Assembly: GCA_013180625.2 (NCBI GenBank)
Contig: SNVD02000262.1
Span: 1 to 64,000 of the forward strand
From: Boswellia sacra
Taxonomy: Eukaryota; Streptophyta; Magnoliopsida; Sapindales; Burseraceae
Direction of reading: 5' to 3'
Length of the DNA: 64,000 nt
Shown: one piece after another, positions 23,170 to 34,192 of the stretch
Numbering within the stretch: position 1 is the stretch's first letter
Layout of the letters: each line of letters opens with the position of its first letter
Translations under genes and position numbers: made by a program
The notes under the pieces: model-generated
Told to the model about the DNA's origin: nothing
What the model saw: only the letters and a program-made list of their open reading frames with translations
Database searches by the model: none

Positions 23170-25175
23170 AAATCCAGTGTATATAGCTTAACCCCTACTT
23201 TGGAGAGGTTTGTCACGCACAAAAGTCGATAAAGTATTCTTACTCTGTCTTTCTTTTTTCCTACTCATCATCTTTGTCTTCCTTTTTTCAAACTTTCTCA
23301 TCACTCCTTTTCATTCACGCAAAGTGTGTGTCCATTTAGGGACTAATGTGCCTATCCAAGGGGGAACTTGCCTATCTAAGGCGAGTGTACCCATTCAAGG
23401 GCTAACGTGGCTATCTAAGGCGAGTTTGCACATTTAAGGGAGGATAAGCCCATCTAAGGGCGAACATGCCTATCTAAGGGCGGATGTGCCCGTTCAGGGG
23501 CTAGAAAGCATCCTTATGATGCTATGATAAAACACTTTTCAATGCACCTACCTAGTAGGATTTCTAACAGTCTTTAGTACGCCTATTCTAAGGGCTTCAA
23601 ACACTCTTAAGTGCACCTACATCTTAGGGTTTAGTAACACTCCTCAGTGTGTCTATTCTAAGGGCTTCAAACACTCTTATTTGAGCCTACTTTTTAGGGT
23701 TTTCAACACTTTTTAATACGCCTATTCTAAGGGCTTCAAACATATTTAAGTGCACCTATTTCTTAGGGTTTTCAACACTCTTAAGTGCATTTCTTCTTAG
23801 GGCTTGTGCCTATTCTAAGGGCTTAAAACACTTTTAAGTGCGTCTATTTCTTAGGGTTTTCAACACTCTTTAGTACGCCTCTTGTTAGGACTTATGCCTA
23901 TTCTAAGGGCTAAAAACACTCCTAAGTACACATATTTCTTAGGGTTTCCTTCTAATGCATGCCCATCAGGAAAACTTCTATCATGCACTACTTCGTGGTC
24001 TTTAGACTTTTTATTCTTCGTGCCTTCAGTTGAGCACTATTCATTCATCTTTGATCTTTTCAGACTTTGCATTCATTAGGTTTCATGCCCCTCTTCTTAT
24101 TATTCTTCATGCTTTTTCGATCTTTTTCAATCTTTCCATTTATTGGGTTTCATGCTCTCTTTTTAAGTTTCTTTAATCTGCTTCAGATTTTGTACTCAAT
24201 GGTTTTCATGCCTAAGCTTTTATTCTTGATTCCTTTTAATCCACTGGGGAAAATTTCTTGATCATGTTCGGACATTCATCATTCTTAACTTCTCTTATAT
24301 TTGACATTCTTTATTAGGGAGTTTCGAATTCTTGGATTTTTTTGGGATTCTTCCATTTGTTTTTGCAAGTTCTGGCAAAATTCAAAAAATTTCTTGATGA
24401 CATAGAAATTAATTCAAATTTTTACCTTGTTTGTGCATTCTTCAATAGATTACCACCCCAAAAAAGAGCTCCATTTTTAACAGGAAGTGACTTATTCGAA
24501 AATGATAAGCAGATTGATTGATTGCTCGAAAAAGCCATATCTAGCTAAGGGAAGAAACTCTCTATATTCGTCGAACAGAAAAGATGAAGTGGCAGCTATG
24601 GGGATTCCTCCTACCACTAAAACCCAGACGTGAAGGGGATGTATCCTATCCTCTATCCTAAGCGCGATAGACGAGTACCCGCTCAAGCAAAGACTCAAGC
24701 TCAAGTGAAAGTTCAACGAATCCGAGATAGGACTATTAGTAGGGCAAAAGGTTTTCTAATCTTGAACTGAAGGCAAGGCTTCACTAGTGATGTCCTTGGG
24801 ATTCTCTTCCTTCCCTTTAAAGCTTGCAGTAGTGCTCTTGCTCTAGTCTTTCTTGCCTTGAAGGGACATGCCAACTTCTAGTATCTCAAAGAATTCTTCC
24901 ACATGATTTCAGTCGAAGATTCTATCGACTAAGGTTGTTCTTCTTTCTTTGTGAGTTGTTAAACCATTGCCATGGTAGCGTGCTTGTCACCGATTCTGTC
25001 GGAAGTGTCTTAAGGTTGAAGAGAAATTCTCCTCTTTTTCTCTTCTTTATCTTTTCTCTCTCTCTTCTTTTTCTTTCTCTTCTCTTTTCTTTTTTTTTTC
25101 TCTCTTTCCTTCTCTTTTCTCTCTCTCTCTCCTCTTTTTTCTTTCTTTCTTTTCCTTTTCTCTCTTTCCCGCTCG
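23170..25175 (-). repeat. Right arm of the inverted Tat/Ogre-like LTR pair
   Basis: Reverse-orientation counterpart of 20170-21370, longer because of internal arrays and an insertion. A 24-base-type array built on 'cctatctaaggcgag' lies at about 23334-23505. An array built on 'cctattctaagggcttcaaa' plus 'cttagggttttcaacactc' lies at about 23540-23950. A roughly 410-bp foreign block sits at 24455-24870. A TC-only tract at 25020-25165 mirrors the AG tract. Position next to the antisense PMD gene and downstream of the minus-strand Tat pol suggests it is that element's 3' LTR region; exact LTR ends were not resolved. Confidence 0.55.
24455..24870. other. Foreign insert, possibly organellar (mitochondrial) DNA
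   Basis: This block interrupts the right arm: the sequence on either side matches adjacent left-arm sequence around 20510-20560, with nothing corresponding to the block. Its composition is more balanced and its phrases (for example GCTCAAGCAAAGACTCAAGC near 24685) have the look of plant mitochondrial intergenic DNA. That origin is impression only; the insertion itself is seen by comparing the arms. Confidence 0.4.
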
Positions 25176-25361
25176 GCCCCTATTTGACTGTCGCCCGATG
25201 GTTGGTCAATAGCAACTCGGTCGTATGACCATCGACCGGCGGTTAGGGGCTTTATAGAGCCCTCCTTCATTTCTGTCTTTATTTGCACGTAACTTCTCTG
25301 TTTTTTCATCCGATTGACTTCCAATTTTTTCGTATATGTTCATCTCAACTTTTTCTTCCTA

Positions 25362-27480
25362 ATGGCAGGTCATCCAATCCATCTTGGAGAGTTTGATCCG
25401 ATCTGACAATTTACGTTGAGGGGTCTTCCAAAAGATTAGGAGGTGCTGGTCGTCTACGACGTGGCTTCTCATATAATCAACCTGGTACTTGGTCTCTTTA
25501 ACTCTTGTCTTTTCCTATTTTTTTCAAATATATTTAGGCTTGCATTCATGTAGAGACTTCAATTTCTTACTTTAGGACTATCATGAGAACAAGATGTATG
25601 GGGCATTTTTTAGAGCCCACAGCTGGTTCTTAGAGATAGAGAATGATGTAGTTAGGAAAAGGGTCATCGATATTGCTTTCTACAGGTTTATCACTTGTCT
25701 TTTGAGTGCTCAGTGGTGTACTGACCATCGGGTAACAGTTTCTTTGTGCGAGAGGTGGATGGATACGACTCATGCCTTTCATCTTCCGTTCGGTGAGATG
25801 ACTATGATGCCTTTGGATATTGCTGACTTGACCAGTCTTCTATGCGGCGATGATCGATTACTATCAATGCCTGTATTACAGACTCAATAGATCAGCATAG
25901 ATTGATCCAAGATCTTCTTGGATGTGAAGTGAAAGTCAAGAGCAAGGTTTTCATTTGATATGCTCCCTTGTAGGAATACTGGAAACGAAGGTCCAATATA
26001 ACTCCTATTGAGGTAGATCTACCAGGTACGAAGATCTTCTCCAATGCGTCGAACACAACTGCTTTGACTTTATTTCCTGCTCTCCAGGATCTTCATCGAG
26101 TGAAGTACTTTGACTCAGGTTGAGCTCCTCTCTATCAGTTGTATTTTGCCTTGGATCAGGCTTGTCGAGGCATCGTCATAATTCTTGGATTTGTTACACT
26201 TATTAAGGTAACTTCTTTCTTTTTCACACATTCGTGTTTTATCTTCATGACTTTTATTTTTGATTCCATATCATCCATGATAGATGTGGGTGTATGAGTT
26301 AGGAGTTCTACCATCTCCTCTTCTTGCTAGGGAGGATTCTTCTTTCCCTCGAATGAAGAGGTGGGATACATGTCGTGTAGCGCTCGAGAGATCTCACGAG
26401 CTAGACTTCTTTCGTGATTATATTCACACATTGACCTAGGACAAGGTAATAGTCAATATTTCATTTATGCCATATTCTTACCATACTTTTATTCTTTCGC
26501 AGATTTATTTTGAGTGTGGGGTACTGAGCAGCACTGCACTAAAGCTATAAGAATTATTGCCCCTTTCAACTTATATCGTATCCTCCTTCCTTGTGTAAAC
26601 AACACGTCGTTTGGTTCCTCTTCCGCCACCAGTTCTGATGATCAATTTAGCCGACTTGGCTATGGAGCCAGAGGTATCGGTCTACATGATCGGGTTTCAC
26701 TTGAGTATTATCGAGTTCCTGTTGATGATGACTTCTTACATCGATTGGGCCAGAGCCACCTTGTTATATACTAGGCCTGGTCGATCTGCTACTGACACTC
26801 CTTATCCTCCGGCGGTGTCAAGTCGCTCAGGTAATTCTTCGATCCGTCATGGGAAGAGATTGAGAGCCCCTTCTTCAGGTACGGGCATTTCGGCTTCTTT
26901 TTCTATAGTAGCTCAACAACCACCTCCTCCAGCTTGTTCAACTGCCCCAACTGCTCTAGCTGGTCATGTGATTGGTGATGTTCAGGCTTACCCTAGTAAT
27001 GTCGTCTACACATGGGATGACAACGGGTCGATCCACAGCCATGTGATCACCGAGGACTCGAACATGCCTATCCTTTTCATTCCATGGGACACCACATTGG
27101 TAAGTTTCTTGATTTGTTTATTTCTCAAGTTCTCTTTCATTGATCACTAATAGGAATACAATGCAATGCAAGTGCCACGATCTTTCATGGAAAGAGTTTT
27201 TGACATGCAGGCCACTTCACATGAGTATGTCTTATAGATGTCTCATCGATATCAAGTAAGGTATAATCTATGTATGTATGATTTCTATCTTAATAGTTCT
27301 TCTAACTATATGATTTTTTTGCTTAGTCAGACGGATCATCAAGAAGTCATTCATTTGCAGCGTGAGGTGGAGTGCCTTGAGGCCACCACTTTCTCCTTCG
27401 ATATTGATAATGATGGCAATAAGTCAGGACTGTCACCACCGACCTTCATCAGGACTTTTTGTGTACTTTGCTTCCATGTA
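25362..27480 (+). pseudogene. Plant mobile domain (PMD) gene with introns, antisense to the Tat pol
   Basis: PMD proteins occur in plant transposons and in host MAIN-like genes. Exon 1 starts ATGGCAGGTCATCCAATCC at 25362 but has in-frame stops. After an intron ending in TTTAG near 25576, the exon at 25577-25887 holds the domain core CERWMDTTHAFHLPFGEMT and MMPLDIADLTSLL. Further exon-like pieces follow at about 26284-26445 (starting WVYELGVLP), 26505-27100 and 27180-27480, between GT and AG bounded introns. The tail includes a Pro/Ser-rich segment and IHSHVITEDSN. It lies opposite in strand to the Tat-like pol on its right, and extra antisense ORFs between pol and 3' LTR are known in the Tat lineage. 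Stops make this copy non-functional. Confidence 0.75.
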
Positions 27481-28115
27481 TGAACTTTCATGATGTATAA
27501 TAAATTTCAAAGATTTAGTGAAACTTCTTTTATTCTGCTTCCATACATTTTGCGCATTGTACTGAATTTACATCCAAATTCATTTGAATTTGTTTCTACA
27601 TCATTAGTTATTCAATTTTGAACAACACCACAAAATCTAAAAGCCACACGCTCGAAACCATTTGTCGATATGCATTCCGATAGTTGAAGGATTGCACAAG
27701 CCCTAATAACTACTGGTCGGCCATCAGACCGTCGGATGGCTATCTAACTGCTAGTCAGCCATTCAGATCGTCAAGTGGCTGTTTGACAGTTGGGCGGCTA
27801 TCTAAAAGCCAGCTGGCTTTCATGCAACAACTAGCCGACAATCAGATAGCCGATCAGCGGTTCTATGGCCCTATTCTGCCTCGATTTATGCACTATTTAA
27901 GCGCTATCCATTCTACCTTAGTCTATTCGTTCCAAATATTCTCATTTCATTAATAAAAGTACAATCTTTGTTCTTCGAACAATATGTTCACGAAAATACA
28001 ACTTCTGTCATTAATCAGCCATTTTTTATTTTTTAATTAATTGTTTTTCCTCTCACTTTTTTTTTATATGTAATATTTCTTCAGCCTGTCTCAATGAACT
28101 CATTCTCTTCCATAT
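27481..28115. other. Non-coding spacer between PMD gene and Tat pol end
   Basis: AT-rich. A block at 27700-27860 has repeated 'ggctatctaa/ggccatcaga' units related to 22680-22800 and 25180-25245. The open frame at 27684-27953 is built from these repeats and shows no domain. The two convergent genes (PMD plus, pol minus) meet here, so it should hold both 3' ends. Confidence 0.5.
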
Positions 28116-29130
28116 CTGATAAAATGACAGCTCCATAAGACATGACCTTCATTACAATAAATGGAACCTCCCAGTTAGGTTTACAATTCCCTCTTAGATG
28201 AAACACAACTGGTCTCAGTTGTTTGAGGACCAACTCTTCTTTTTTGAACTTTCTTGCCTTTATTCTTTTGTTAAAAGTTCGAGCAACCCGTTTCTAGTAT
28301 AGCTGCATATGATACCTGGCCTTTATTCTTTTCTCATCAATCAAGACCAAGTTTTCATATCTACTACGAATCCCCTTCTCTCTAGGAACCTCTGTTTCAA
28401 TCAGAACTCTCGTTGATTTCATTTCTATCTTAATTGGTAGGACTGCTTCTGAATCATATACCAACGAGAATAGTGTCACACCGGTCGAACTTTTGGGTGT
28501 CATCCTATAACCCCACAAGACAAATAGTAACTTCTCTACCCAATCTTTATATGTCTGCACCACCTTGGCCAACATCTTCTTGATATTCTTATTAGCTGCT
28601 TCTACTGCACCCTTGGCTTGTGGCTGGTATGGAGATGACTTATGGTGTTCAATTTCGCACTTATCGAACAAAGCTCTAGTCTAGGCCTGAAAATGAGCCC
28701 TATTGTCCGTCACGACATGGTGTGGTACTCCAAATCTACATATGATGTTTTTCTCAATGAGCTTCACCATTTGCTTCACCCCTAACTTAGTATAGGACTC
28801 AGCTTCTATCCATTTGGTAAAGTAGTCGATTGCCACCACTACATACTGGTGTCCGTTAGAGGCTGACAGCCTTATTTCGCTTATAATATCGATGTCCCAC
28901 GCAGCAAAGGGCTATAGTGCAGCCATCCCTTGTAGTTTCAAGAGTAGTTGATAGATCAAGTTTCCACTGATCTGGCACTGGTGACACTTCTTCACAAATC
29001 GGACACAATCTGTCTCCATGGTTAGCCAGTAGAATCCTTACCTCATGATCTTCTTTATAAGCACTAGCCCATTCATGTGTGGCCCACATACACCACTAGG
29101 GATTTCTTCCATAAGCCTTCTTACTACATT
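28116..29130 (-). pseudogene. Tat/Ogre-like integrase (decayed)
   Basis: Minus-strand integrase of element 4. The C-terminal part at 28294-28671 shows SSPYQPQAKGAVEAANKNIK with the catalytic Glu position and WVEKLLFVLWGYRMTPKSST. The tail continues to about 28116 (NWEVPFIV, SYGAVIL). The zinc-binding and core regions at 28690-29130 are broken by stops (a TAG at about 28682 precedes the 28294-28671 frame). The frame is interrupted several times. The rest of this element's pol and gag lies right of 59226. Confidence 0.83.
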
Positions 29131-29399
29131 CTCATCCATACACCACAGTTGCATCCCTTCCGGCATTCTCCTATGCCTAATTCCCTGATGAAGTAAATTG
29201 TTGGGCTAGCTTACGTAACACAACCTTATCTTTCTCGTTGGCCTTCTCAGGCAAACTCCTATCCTCTAGATATTTCTTTAAGTTGTAAAACCATGGCTTC
29301 TCATCCACTTCGATTTCTGTTACATAAGGCTTCATGTAACAAGGACCCACGCTTATCATATCATTATTGGCCTTCCCAATAATTCTTGTGTTCTTTCCC

Positions 29400-29790
29400 A
29401 TACTGATGCCAATGAAACTAATGCGTTAACCATCTGATTCTCACTTCTAGGAAGATGGGCGAAGGTGCATTGCTTGAACCTCCTAATCAACCTTTTGAAG
29501 TGTTCAAGGTAGGGCTTTAGCTTCCCTTCTCGTAAATCCTAATCTTCATTGGCTTGAGAGATGACAAGCTTGGAATCTCCCAGCACCTCTATTTCATCAG
29601 TACTCATAGCAATTACAATTTCTAAACCAAAGGTGCAGGCTTCATACTCAGCCATATTGTTGGTGAGCCTAAACACCAACTTTTTGGCGAATGGGATGAC
29701 TTATTCAATTCGTGACACTAGAATAACTTCTATTCTAGCTTCATTACAATTAGTAGCTCCATAAAAAAACATTCATCATCCTACTACTCA
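29400..29790 (-). pseudogene. Second, archaeal-type RNase H domain of the Tat-like element (decayed)
   Basis: Minus-strand reading gives NNMAEYEACTFGLEIVIAMS followed by GDSKLVISQANE, the Glu and Asp motifs of an additional RNase H located between the usual RNase H and integrase. This dual arrangement is a hallmark of the Tat lineage and is the main reason for the lineage call. Two stops near 29760-29775 and one near 29537 break it. Confidence 0.75.
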
Positions 29791-29971
29791 TATTACCCCC
29801 GGATGTTCATCTGGGAATTCCAACTCCCATGATTCATTGTTGTCAACTAGGTTCATGGCCAAGAATTCGACCACTATTCTTCCTTTCACCACTTTCTTGG
29901 TAACATATTCAATGTCGAATTCTAATAACTGTACCAACCATCTTGCTAGCTTCCCCACCAATGCTAGTGCC
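29788..29971 (-). pseudogene. RNase H end of the Tat-like element, left of the element 3 insertion
   Basis: Reads LALVGKLARWLVQLLEFDIE toward the left. The corresponding N-terminal half lies at 59227-59640: joining the two across element 3, minus one copy of TGCC, restores continuous RNase H homology (KYLYEA on one side, LALVGKLARW on the other). This shows the target was an existing Tat pol. Confidence 0.85.
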
Positions 29972-31244
29972 TGACACATCCAAAAAAGGATTATCGACCG
30001 TAAGACCGGGGTCGATCCACGAGGAAGGGGATTTAGCGCTACAAACTATAAGGTAAGCAAATATGATATGAATAATTTAAATGAATAACAAGATGATATT
30101 AACAAATAAAAGCAAGATGATAGGTGATATAACTGATCATTCAATTGTAATCAAGAATAAGAGGTGGTTAAACCATCCATGGTAAGGAACAATTAAGTAA
30201 TAAATAATAATACTTAAAATACACAAATAAGAAAAATTGACACAATAATAATGAAAGCTAAGGTTAGGGGATCCGCCCTTGATATATCAAATAAGGATAA
30301 ACTACCCAATTATAGCTCAGCTGGAATCCACATATTAAGGAGGTTCCAATAAGAAGGTACGTCATTTAAGCCCACTTTAGTTATATGAATGAATTATATT
30401 TGTTTCACTACCAATATTTATACCATTTCTTACAAATGGGTTCAAGCATCTAATGTGTCAATCACCATATGTCTACAACAAATCATAGTTTGTAACTTTA
30501 CTTGTGTCGATAAGGAAGAACTATGCGACATCTAGAAAGGATCCAAGCATTTGATCTGCTAAGGATTGTCTACAATGGATCAAGACCTCCACTTTATAAG
30601 TGGTGTCAAGATTGATTAGAGAAATAAATATAAATCATATAAAATAAATATCAAAACATTATGATTATAAAGTACATGTCAAGGGTTAGAAAATCCTTAT
30701 TTTCATATCAAGGGTTTCACCCTTTCACCTTAGTAAGAGAGAATTAGCAAGACATTATAAAAGAAAGAAAACAAATTGCAAGAAAAAGAAGATTTATTAA
30801 TAACATAAAAACACAAGAGAGAAAAACACAATAACAAGAGATCCTAGCCAAGGCCATGATGGCTTAATGGGTCACAAGGCACCTCTATTTATAGATACAT
30901 TCAAGGGCAAAGTTGTCAAATTACAAAGGGACAATTGAAAAATATCTTGTTTACAATTTGGATCATCATGTGCACCAAATTTGACCTCCGATTTCGGCAA
31001 CGAATTATTTAGAATTTTGATCATATGTCTTCATGGAACTTGTAGATATTTCTCTTAGCTTTCTAGAACATCTTGACTACAATGCCCATTTTACCAAACC
31101 TATAATAAAGACCAAAATTAAGGTGAAGTTAATTCAAAAAATGCAAAGACTACAAATATGCTTAAGTTGAGGAATTTAAAGGCACTATTAGTGCAAAATA
31201 ATGGATTAAGCTCTTATTAATTATACACATTTAAGTTTTCATCA
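29972..31244 (-). repeat. 3' LTR of element 3
   Basis: About 1273 bp, plus-strand TGACACATCC...TTTTCATCA. It matches 57776-59226 and, inverted, 38315-39848. Relative to those it lacks roughly 240 bp (the segment present at about 58850-59060), so the copy has an internal deletion. Next to it at 31247-31256 the minus strand reads GGTTGGGGGG, the likely polypurine tract. Confidence 0.87.
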
Positions 31245-32503
31245 CACCCCCCAACCAGCTTATTGCTAGTCCCTAGCAATTAAGGCGTTATTATTTAGTA
31301 GTGATTTATAGAATTTTACATCCAAGGTGGTCATTATTGCACTCTCCTTGATTCTATCCAAATAAACAAACTCTCAAACTTTTTTTTTTTGAAACTCATG
31401 TACCCTTCAGTCAAGATATTAACAAACCTTTCTTTTTATGCTTAGTCGACACATGACTATGAGACTTATTAGAAAGAAGCCATATCGGTTCTAATATTTG
31501 TTAAGGTTACCATTCTTAGGCAGGGGACATTCATTCATCATTATTTTTATCTTTATATATATATATATATATATATTATTATTATTATTATTTTTGAACA
31601 ATACATCTTTAACCCATGTAACGAGCCTTAGGCTAATGACTCCCAGACCAGTTGGCCTTAAGGCATTAGGTGTTAAGACACCCCTACAAGCTTAATTACT
31701 CGGGTTGCCGATGCTTTAATTTTGTTTAAAAACTTGTGAATAGTGCAATGTTCAATCCCTTTAAGCTTTCTTCTTAATCCATGTACCGAGCTTTGGGCCA
31801 ATAGCTCCCAAACGAGTTGGTCTTAGGGTATTAGGTGTTGAGGCACCCCTCGGGCTTAATTGCTCGAATTAAGGAGGCTACGAGAACAAACTTATCCATA
31901 ATTGTTTTTTTTTCCTTCACTTTTTTTCTCCTTTTTTTTTTTTACTTTCCCTTTCCTTTTGTTGTTATCCTAAACAAAATAAAAAAACTCAAATATTGCA
32001 ACATTTCATTTTGCAACCCACAATCATGCATCAAGGTGTGTGTGTGTGTGAAGAAAGGTTCGTGAATACTTGTTTAATGAGTACATGAGCAAACAATTTA
32101 TTAAATGACAAAGCTGTGAGAGTTCATAGATTTGAATAATTTAAAGTGAAGTGAATTAAGACAACCTCTTTATAAAATTAAAAAATCAAAACTAAATAAT
32201 ATCAAGTTAGCTAAAATGAGTCTTCAAAAGTACAAAATCAAAACAAAATGACAAAATGGTTAGAATGGGTTTCAAGAGCTCAAAATGGCCCTCTTTACTC
32301 TACCATTCCTCACCTAGAATGATCTCAAGAGGATTTGAACTCCTTACACCGCACTCTGAATCGAATTACTAACTCGTTTTTTTTTGCAAAAAGAGAATTT
32401 AAGACACACTTATGTCTACTATCCTTCCCCCCCAACCAAATGAAACATTGTCCTCAATGTTTAAATGTAGAGAGATAATGTATAAGAGACGTCACTTAAA
32501 GCT
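31245..32503 (-). other. 3' untranslated region of element 3
   Basis: No gene supported. Two diverged direct copies of a roughly 90-base unit lie at 31611-31705 and 31779-31866 (shared phrases GGCATTAGGTGTTAAGACACCCC-type and TTAATTACTCG). There is an AT/TTA simple repeat at 31553-31592 and TG repeat at 32037-32049. The guanine-rich minus-strand motif near 32430 parallels the Athila-type tracts of element 2. Confidence 0.6.
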
Positions 32504-33224
32504 TTAATTATTCAAAAGAGACGACCTGAAAGACATGTAAAATAAAATGCTACAAATAAAATAAAAGACAAGAAAAATTACAAACAGAGATTCAGATCCA
32601 ATTTGCACTTTTTTTTGCCCCCCTGACCAATTAATTTGAATTATAGCTGGGTCAAGTTCATACTCGACTGCTTGTAATTTATCAAGTAATTCACTAGTAG
32701 TAGTGGCAGAAACAAGGATTTGTCGCACCGAATAAAGGATAAAATTCTGTTCTAAAGCTGCATCAACAAAACGTATCAAAGGATCAAAGAAATTTTTAAC
32801 ATTCAATAAACCTATAGGTTTTTTATGGAGATTCAGTTGGGCCCAAGTGGCAATTTGAAAAATTCTTTCGAGAGTACCAAAGCCACCTGGTAAAGCAATA
32901 AAGGCATCTGAATTAATAAGCATATATGCTATGCGTTCATGCGTGAAGGAGACCTGTAACTCCTTCCCAACCGTTTTTCCAATGATGCTTTCTATAGTCA
33001 AAGCTTTAGGAATAACACCTAAAACTTGACTGCCTCCTAAGTGCAGCTGTTGACACACAACCCATTAGCCCAAGGCTACCTCCCCTTTAAACCACATGAA
33101 TCTTTCTTTCAGCTAATAGCCTACCAAGATAATTTGCTACAACTACAAACTCTTCACTTTTTCCAGGTCGAGATCCACAAAATACACATATCTTTTGGAT
33201 TTGACATTTTGAAGTTTCTTCCAT
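32504..33224 (-). pseudogene. LOG-like: LOG-like cargo gene of element 3 (decayed)
   Basis: The minus-strand ATG is at 33224; the N-terminal part reads KICVFCGSRPGKSEEF, then a stop replaces Tyr in the usual IYGGGS motif near 33105, and a one-base loss near 33035 shifts frame. The rest is open from 33058 to 32504: VLGVIPKAL, THERIAYM, then PGGFGTLERIF. The final Glu of the LOG signature is Arg here, so catalysis would be lost even without the frame breaks. Over about 85 aligned residues it is roughly three-quarters identical to the element 2 copy. A hydrophobic tail of about 30 residues beyond the usual LOG end is probably run-on. Confidence 0.88.
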
Positions 33225-33618
33225 GTCTATTCAACTCTCTAACTATATGTGTGAAGTGAAGAACAAGAGATGTCATATTTATGGAGTGCAAAATTATATT
33301 CTAATGATGACATCTATATAGGTAGCTCGGCTATTTGTTGAAAAAGTTTGACAATAAAGAATAGAAATTCAGAAAAAAGACAAAAATAAGACATCATAAA
33401 TGCATGAGTTAACTGAAAGATAGAGATATTAATTAAAAAATGATAGCCATAAGGCATTAAAATTAAAAAATGATAGCACACATGCATATGTACAAGTAGT
33501 TGTGACTATGGCTCATATCTTCTTCTCGTTTTACATCCAGAAATGGGTTAAACACCTTCTATGAGTTGGGGATATGCTTCCCATCCAGTTTTCTTATAAA
33601 CTGGCAAACAGGATTGCT
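33225..33618 (-). other. Spacer between cargo ORF X and LOG, element 3
   Basis: Non-coding. It contains an inverted repeat AGATGTCAT (33268-33276) / ATGACATCT (33307-33315) about 50 bases upstream of the LOG-like ATG, a possible counterpart of the hairpin array in element 2, though sequence-unrelated. The part at about 33525-33600 resembles 13705-13770. Confidence 0.5.
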
Positions 33619-34109
33619 TTAAGTCAGATTCCCAAGACTATAACGTTCCTGCTCGTCTTGAAACTGTGTCCATAATTTAAAAATTTCACTCTGCACAATT
33701 CCACAAGAATGCATCTCAAGAGTCAATTGGATATTATTATCCAAAGACTCCTTACTCAGTCCATTCTTGATGAATTGTAGCTTATCCTCTCGATTATTAG
33801 ACAAATATCGCAAGGAGCGACAACACTGGTTACAAGTCCATCTTGCATATTTGTGACAAACTTGTAACCTTTTAGCTCTTTGCTTTTTGGCATAAAAGCT
33901 TTTTCCCAAACCTGCATGTGGGAAACAAGATCATCTGAAAACTCATAAGAAAATTGAACCTTAGCTTCAAGTAACCATCTTAAATCAGCAGGAATACCTT
34001 TACGCATCAACATCCTTAGTCTTTCTGTGCGAGCTTTGTAAATTTTAAGTAAATCATTTTGAGGAAGAGAGGAAAAATGTTTGTGCAGATTTGAGAGAAT
34101 GGTATCCAT
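33619..34109 (-). pseudogene. Cargo ORF X of element 3 (one frameshift)
   Basis: Counterpart of 13184-13702. From the minus-strand ATG at 34109: ILSNLHKHFSSLPQND, then GIPADLRWLLEAKV, matching the helix-rich N-terminus. A one-base loss at about 33915-33925 shifts to a second frame (33909 to 33619) with GKSFYAKKQRAKRLQV and CHKYARWTCNQCC; the second Cys of the first pair is Tyr. The C-terminal half (NREDKLQFIKNGLS, SLGNLT) keeps close similarity. Conservation of the basic patch and most Cys in a family with diverged pol suggests past selection. Confidence 0.8.
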
Positions 34110-34192
34110 GTGAAGAAAATGAGAGAGAAGAAAAGAAAATGAATTCAAGGTGAGCAACAGTTTTTAGGGAATTGAAAAACCGACTTTAAAAG

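Noticed and set aside
23334..23950. CRISPR-like array of short repeats
   Set aside because: Repeats are degenerate and tandem without unique spacers, in a plant retrotransposon arm; no cas genes or prokaryotic context.
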